Shown here one piece after another: positions 57,426-64,000 of a DNA stretch of 64,000 bases. The notes beneath the pieces were generated by a model, which worked only from the letters and a program-made list of their open reading frames with translations, was not told where the DNA came from and searched no databases. The position numbers and the translations under genes are program-made. Position 1 is the first letter of the stretch, and each line of letters opens with the position of its first letter. Location: NCBI GenBank assembly GCA_037367405.1, contig JAZKJV010001876.1, forward strand, positions 1,488,001 to 1,552,000, read 5' to 3'. The stretch is from Ottelia alismoides (lineage: Eukaryota; Streptophyta; Magnoliopsida; Alismatales; Hydrocharitaceae).

Positions 57426-59563
57426 GTGTGCACCTCAGATCTCCATGAAACCATCAGATCGAGGGCCTGGGAGGTGATGAAGATTCTCTAGTCTAGGAAC
57501 TAGCTCTGGTCCTTGATCTTGCATTATGTGTGATCTGGAGCTGCCTTGGCCTGCAAATTATAGTCTGTGCTCAGAGGTATTCTCTGACTAAGAGATTAGA
57601 TCAGAAGTATGTAAAATGGGGCAAGCAGAGACGTTCGGTAGGAGTGGTCGGAGAGGAAGTCTATCTCATGATCTGTGAAGATCTGGAGGTGGTCAGATGG
57701 TGTATGAGTTGCAGAAAGGTTTTTCAAAGGTGTAGGCATAGTCGGGGAGGTTCATTAGCAATCGGGGGTTCTACAATCGTGCAGATCAGATGTAGGCGAT
57801 GAATTATAGATCTAGGGTAATAAGATTGATTATAAGTAAAAAAATTAAAGCTGAAATGAAGATAGAGCATCTACTTTACCTACAGAATGGAAGAAAAAGA
57901 GAAGATGCCTCGATCTACGATTGAAGGCAGAGAAGCGAAATACGTGGCGGAGGACTCCGTCGAGTGATTGAAGCACGACTTTTCATGCTCTTTCTTACGC
58001 TCCTAATTGTAGGATCTATCCTCTGTCACCAAAGACTCTCCTCTATCAATCAGTCTCGGGTGAAATGGGGCCAAAGGCGGATTGAAGACTCGCCAGAGGT
58101 TAAGGGTTTCTATTTATAGGCATGGCTTTGACAAGTTTTGAAATTCAAAATGGGAGAGATTCGCGGATTGATGGGTGGATCAGAGGTGGTGGCGAGCGAG
58201 ATGAATGATCGAGTGATGATAATGGAGAAGGAATCATGGATGGTTAGTGTGAAGCACAAGGGAAAATAGCGAGAAGAAATGTTCAAAGGCAAAGTTAGCG
58301 GGCGGGGGGTACAGTTGAGGAGTTGACTTCGGTCAATAAATACTGGTGTGGCCAATCAGAACACGTCGTAGATGCGGACAAAATAGGCTACATGATAAAA
58401 ATATAAAAAATGTTAAATAATTAAATAAAAATCGATAATGAATTAACTAAATTAAGCAATGTAAATAAAAAATGTTAAAAATATATTAAAGTTATTTTTA
58501 GTTATTTTTAATTAATTAAATAATATAATTACAATGGTCAAAATGAATAAAAGGTTTTATGTACAGGTATGTATACCTATATGCACGGTATTTTGATTTT
58601 TAATTAATTATTTTCATACTTATATACATAATTTAATATGTTATATATTTACAGTATTCTACACGGATTATAATGACATTTTTATTTTATTTTTAAAAGT
58701 TAATTCATTAGGTTAGTTAAATAGGCATATGTACAATATATACACGGTGATACATATACAATAAATACATGATTTTATTTATATTAATTTTGTATTTTGT
58801 ATCTTTTAATTATATTTAAATGAGTTGAATAAAATATTTACAAGTAATGGAAATGCAATATTCACAAGAAAATAATGTATTAAATAATACATAGGTTTAT
58901 TTTACAATAATACTCCAATTGGCCACATTTCACTGCTTAACTCAAAATTTTATGAAATCACCTCCATTTAAAAGATAATTTTATTTGGAGTACAATGAAA
59001 GTGAGTTTTATTAATTTGGAGTTTCGGTGGAGGAGATATTGATCTTGGAAACATGTATTTTTTGTGGCTTTTTGGAGAGTGGGGTTATCTATACAATATA
59101 TACATGTTTGTACTGACATTCTTTTTATTATTTACAAGAGGGTTTTATGCAATTTTAAGAAAGAATTATATGTATTTACAATGGATTTAGCTAGAATAAA
59201 TTAATGTAATAGTGTATATAATAGGCAATATTATACAAGTGAGGAATATATACAAGTGTCAAGTATATTCTGGATCTTAGGCCTATCTCCTCCTACTTTA
59301 TTCCTTGTGGATTAAGTCAAGTATTGACCTTCTCTCGGGGTCTGATTTATCATGTATCGATTACATATATACAATCTTATACTTTATTTATTTATCCTTT
59401 ATTTCTTCATTTATTTATTTTAGGTTAAAATAGTGATAATTATACAATATTTACATAATAATGTAGGTTAGTAAGAAAATGGATTTATTAATATATAAAG
59501 GTGTTGTATAAGAGATTTTAAGCTAAAATAAATGAATAAAGATGATGAAATGCATATTCATCC
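57426..59563 (-). mobile_element. LTR G, proximal part, split by element C
   Basis: Minus-strand tip GGATGAATATGCATTTCATCATC at 59563, palindrome-like AGTCAAGTATTGACC at 59315-59329, the 'acctccatttaaaagataat' region near 58965, a TATA box at 58111-58120, then a GC-richer leader to 57426 where C interrupts it. It resumes at 39205. ORFs at 57530-57802 (plus) and 58110-58355 (minus) show nothing recognisable. Confidence 0.68.
58111..58120 (-). promoter_or_regulatory. TATA box of LTR G
   Basis: The minus strand reads CCTATAAATAGAAACCC at the AT-to-GC transition of the LTR. Confidence 0.62.
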
Positions 59564-60615
59564 TCCTCCTATATAATTTTCCGCACAAAATCACTATCTA
59601 ACTTGAGGATGAGTACTTGCAATACCAAAACTATCTCCCGCTAGACTTAAGTGTGCACGAGACGATGGCCTTCGCCAAAGTCTCGATAAGATAGTACCAT
59701 TCCTCCCTCATCCCCAACTAGTAACTATTGGAGGGGACACAATCTCTAGAAATATAGCTTTAGCAATACTTCGAAAAACCCAACAACAGTTGTGGGAAGT
59801 TCCTACTCAATGCTAATGTTGATATGCATCTCTCTACTTCATACCCTCGGGTAATTCTTCTTACAGCCTGATATTCGAAGCAAACACCCAGGGGGCTCTA
59901 ATCCTTAATTGTAGCGCTCTTTTCTCAGTCTGGAGAGCAACTGTGTCCAATGATGGGTGTTGCTTTAACAAAATAAGGGCTGATTTTATTTCGATTATTT
60001 TAATCGGCCTTGTTAGCAGTCTCAATTTAATTTAGTTTACCACTGAAAGTCTAAATGAGCAAAAAATATTCATCTACCGAGCAGTCCTAATTCCTTTTTT
60101 AACTTAAGTAAGAAAGCATAGATAGGAATCGAGAAAACCCAATGCATGATGAAAACAATAATGTATTCTCAGTTATAGGACTTACAGTGCTTCCCTGCTT
60201 TCTTCATGTGGGATGCAAAACATAATTGAAAACGCTCCTAAGCAGATAGTTCTACTAGCAGTGAAGAATAGTTTTAATATTTGGCTAAGTTGAACGTTCA
60301 ACAGTGCACATTGATTATGTGATGTGTGCCCTAAAGATAGAGTTGAGCACAAGCAAATAAATATTATTCTACCGTGAGAGCATGCCTTTGATCTACGAAA
60401 CAACACCCTTGGATCGCTAATCACACACAAGGGTCAAAACAGACCCAAGTGTCGCCACAGTTCAGTCCAATTCAGTTAAAAGTTTGAGGGAACAAAGAGA
60501 CACTGAAAATAAAGAGAAAATAAATATATTTCCAACTCTTTCATGGAAATTAAAAAATGGAACTGTTTTCTTCATAGATCATTGATCTTTTCCAAAAACA
60601 ATTCGAGCTATCTAA
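59564..60615. mobile_element. Internal gypsy remnant between LTRs G and H
   Basis: About 1 kb between two LTR tips that face away from each other. The stretch near 60080-60170 resembles the leader of C around 53140-53210 in the same plus orientation, so at least part of it is a minus-strand leader remnant. No PPT or PBS is clear and no coding frame is convincing (an 82-codon minus ORF at 60182-60430 is unassigned). Confidence 0.45.
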
Positions 60616-63600
60616 TGATGAATCTGCATTTCATCATCTTTATTAATTTATTTTAGCTTAAAATACCTTATCAAACACCTATAAATATTAATAAATCCAC
60701 TCTTTTACTAACCTTAATTCTTGTGTAAATATTGTATATTTATAACTATTTTTACCTAAAATAAATAAAGAAAGAAAATAAAGAAAATAAAGATTGTATA
60801 TACGTAATAGATGCATGCTAACTCTAACCCCAAGAGAAGGCTAAGACTTGACCTAATAGACAAATAATAAAGTAGTGGGAGATAATGCCTGAAGTACCAA
60901 AAATTCTAGAAAATCATTTATCACTTGCATATGTACATAACTCGTACACTATTGTATATAATACACATTCTTTTCATTAATTTATTCATACACAAATTTA
61001 ATTCAAACTCTCAAAAACACTCTCAAAAATAAAGTCATTGTATATTGTATAAATAACAACACTCTCAAAAAGTCACAAAGCTCAAATTGCAAGATCAATA
61101 TCTTCTCCATCATCCAAATACTTCAAACTCACTTTCATTGTACTCCAAATTAAATAATTTAATGGAGGTGGTTTCATAAAAATCAGAGCTAAGGTGTGAA
61201 ATGTGGTTAATTGGGATACCATTGTGTATTATACCTATGTACATGAAGTATATTATTTATTTATTTATTTTCTTGTACATTTTTGTATATATTGTATTTT
61301 TATTAATTATAAATATTGTAATTGACATATATAAAATTCAAATAAAAATCACAAAATTAAAAATCAACAAAAAAATCTTATACATATTGTATATGTACCA
61401 CTTTGTATATACTGTGTATATATCTTTTTATTTAACATAATATATTGATTCCTAAAAATCTATCAAAAATACCATTAAAACCAGCGTGAAATATTGTACG
61501 TTAATAAATTCTTACATTATGCATATATTTGATAATTAATTAACTAAAAATCAAAACCTTGTATATATAGGTATACATACCCATGAATGATACATTTTAT
61601 TTATTTTAACCTTTGTATATTGCCTGTTTAATTAATTAAAAATCACCTAAATTAACTTTATCTTATACTTAACATTTTTATTTACATTATTTATTTATTT
61701 CAATTCATTTTCTATTTTTATATCATTTATTTAAATTTTTATTGAATTTTTGTTGTTTCCCCTATTTTGTCATTTTCTCTATGCGCTCCCACTGGCTAAC
61801 CCAGGTTTCTTGACCCGGGTCAACTTCTCAGCCTACGTCCTTCGCATGTGTCCCTCCCTCATCCCCCTCCTTTCTCAGATTTTTCATACACATGTTAATC
61901 ACTAAAAGCCCTGGATTAATTCTCCTAATTTCTAGCCCTAATAATTAACTCTACCGCCAGCTCTTCAGATCCAACAATCACGCCTCGAACCGCTCAAAAT
62001 CCGAATTCAAAGATGACGTCTGACTCTCTACATATTTATACTCTTTTACCTTACCCCCGTCACGTTGGTCCAGTTTTTCACCATTTTCTCACCCAAGACT
62101 GATCCCAGAAGACGCCCAGCTGACAGATGAGTGCTATCTCATTTGGGAACACGGTGATTTGGAGTGGAATCGTGACTGTATGCTAGAGATTTGAGCTCCA
62201 AGCGAAGCTCCGCCACATCAATCTTTCAGGTCCTTCCTAATCCAGTTGAGGCCTAACTCCTAGGTAATTCTCTTCGCGAGTTATTCCTTAGTTTAGTTTT
62301 GTGTTTTGTTTCGTTAATTTCAATTTAGATTTGGGTGATTTCCTATAATTTCGTATATGGGAGCGCTAAGCTCCGATCCTTGTTTCGATCGATCTTTGAG
62401 TTATCTCCGAATGTTGATCACCTCATCAGATTCGGTGCTTGTTTCTCCATCTTCCTCCATACATATTCCCTTGATTTGATCCATGGATTAGGTCTATGTT
62501 ATTGGACATGCTTCCTTCATACACAGGGTCTGAATCACCCCATTCACGTTTGTTTTGACTCGATTGCAATAATGAGTGCCCAAGCTTCATCCTCGAGCAT
62601 GCATTCATCTCCAAGTGATAGTATACCAAGATCTGAGGTGTAGCACCTGATCCAAGGCTTGGAGGGTACTTGGAGCAGTTCGGGTTCGTCATCGTCTAGT
62701 TCGAAGATCCAATAGTTTCTCGATGATCTGTAGATGTACGTGATTGAAGGAGTTTTCATTTGAGATAGAGCAGAGGTGAAGCAAAGCTAAGACGAGAGAG
62801 ATCAACATCGATCAAGGTCGACGAGGCTCAGACACTTCCAAGTTCTTCCATAGCATCTCCTGGCCCTTTGATCAAGAACAAGGCATCCATACTAGATCTT
62901 GACCTTCGATTGAGCCCCAACTATTAGTTGTGGGTCTTAATTCTAGATCAGATGCTATCAATCCGCACGAGCGTCAACCTCGACCATCAGATCAAAGCTT
63001 CATCGACATCCATCCATATGATGCACCATGTATTTCAAGGGTAAAATTACACCCAACCCCCTGCTTTAATTTTATTTTGCAAATAAGTCCTCTAAGCACA
63101 TGTGCCTACATGTAATCATTGGAGCATTTACATTTTTTCCCTAACATTTCTTTTATCTGCTTTATATACATGTTTGAACTGCAAGGCATTGTCGCATGTT
63201 AACTAAGGATAATTTGCGCACCGCGTGTTTTAAGTTACAATTTAGACCTTATAATTATTTTACTTACAACTAAGTCATATCCAACGAGGCTCATGTGCCT
63301 ATGCATACACTTTTTCGAATTTTTGCAAGATTCACCCTACAAGTTTTAATTGTGCAATCATTTAGTATTTAAACTATAAATATTTGCATCCATACCCCTA
63401 CACATCTACATTTATTTTGCATATTAAAATTCAAATAAAAATTAGCAAAATATCTATAAAAAATCCAAAAAAATCATGTGACCTTCCTGTTAATTAGACC
63501 TTTCATCTCAAAGTTCTCTTTTGCATTTTTCATCATTTTTATTATTTTTAAAAATTCATAAAAATTCCCCAGTAGTGTTTACAATTCAATAAAAAGTACA

Positions 63601-64000
63601 AATTTTTTTGCAAAAAAATCTAAAAAAATCATCATTATGTATTTTATTGCTTTTAGTTTCTGTATCATTTTCACATTTTTATTCCTCATAAAATCAAAAA
63701 ATAATAATAAACTCAAAAATATAAAATGCACAGAAATCCAAAGAAAATTCCAAAAAATATAAAATACCTTTCAATATAATATAAAATTCCTCCTTCTTTC
63801 TGTGTATATGTCATTAATTTTTCATTTCATTTACTATTTTAAAAAATCCAAAAATATTTAAATTCTTTCTGTTTCTCTTTTACTCTATTTTTAATTTATT
63901 TAAAAGCCTTAAAATTTTAAAAAAATTAGGAAAAACAAAAAACATTAAAAAATTTTCTGAAATTCAAAAATAAATCTAGTTTATTTATGTATTTTTCCTC
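60616..64000 (+). mobile_element. Gypsy LTR H, plus strand, runs off the window
   Basis: Tip TGATGAATCTGCATTTCATCATC at 60616, palindrome-like GGCTAAGACTTGACC at 60839-60853, AT-rich U3 with the shared 'actcactttcattgtactcc' motif (61128-61147), a TATA-like ATATTTATAC at 62032-62041, a GC-richer leader to about 63050, and U5-like text from 63180. The right end is outside the window. The ORF 62335-62643 sits in the leader and is overlapped by minus-strand ORFs; not called. Confidence 0.68.

Noticed and set aside
62335..62759. Possible host gene exon in the GC-richer region of the right end
   Set aside because: It lies at the leader position of LTR H, opposing ORFs overlap, no splice-supported protein is recognisable, and equivalent leaders occur in LTRs E, F and G.
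1..64000. tRNA, rRNA or snoRNA genes
   Set aside because: Apart from the PBS sequences, which are 13-20 base complements of tRNA 3' ends, no cloverleaf or rRNA segment was seen; a tRNAscan or Rfam search would be decisive.

Overview
This window is plant nuclear repeat DNA. I find no supportable host protein-coding gene, tRNA or rRNA in 64 kb. The base composition is AT-rich, and nearly everything can be assigned to LTR retrotransposons nested in one another, plus one RTE-clade LINE. Long-LTR Ty3/gypsy elements with tRNA-Asp-type primer sites, a Ty1/copia element with an initiator-Met-type primer site, and an RTE LINE with a TTG-type tail together point to a flowering plant, probably a large repeat-rich genome; the species cannot be read from this sequence.

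Layout. (1) 1-12899: a minus-strand gypsy-type LTR (I) split by a Ty1/copia element at 834-11361. The copia element has 2.5-kb LTRs, target duplication GTGCA, PBS at 8832-8844 and PPT at 3348-3364. Its LTRs are about 99% identical by eye, yet its interior is coding wreckage. (2) 12900-32338: an older gypsy element (LTR-like J, interior pieces, 3' LTR D) split by a plus-strand element AB at 15996-28742 with target duplication GTCAC. AB itself has a 313-bp tandem duplication and a captured LTR piece (K). (3) 32339-39205: a truncated copia LTR and two gypsy LTRs, E (+) and F (-), arranged tail to tail. (4) 39206-57425: minus-strand gypsy element C, closely related to AB, itself invaded by the LINE (about 44160-47560) and by a solo copia LTR (48049-50622, target duplication ATATA). 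(5) 57426-64000: the rest of LTR G, into which C inserted, about 1 kb of internal remnant, and LTR H (+), which runs off the end.

Biology. AB and C have the arrangement of non-autonomous Tat/Ogre-like elements: 3.5-kb LTRs, a PBS like tRNA-Asp, a long leader, one ORF, a 3' hairpin array and a PPT. The only recognisable enzyme domain in the ORF is an aspartic protease; no reverse transcriptase or integrase of this lineage is visible. They would therefore need proteins supplied by a partner element. The most distinctive signals are a conserved array of three short and one long hairpins before the PPT in two diverged elements, a 15-bp palindrome in the LTR U3, a near-palindrome at each LTR tip, and the conserved protease ORF with a novel-looking N-terminal domain. 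The copia element has young LTRs around a dead interior, so it too was probably mobilised in trans.
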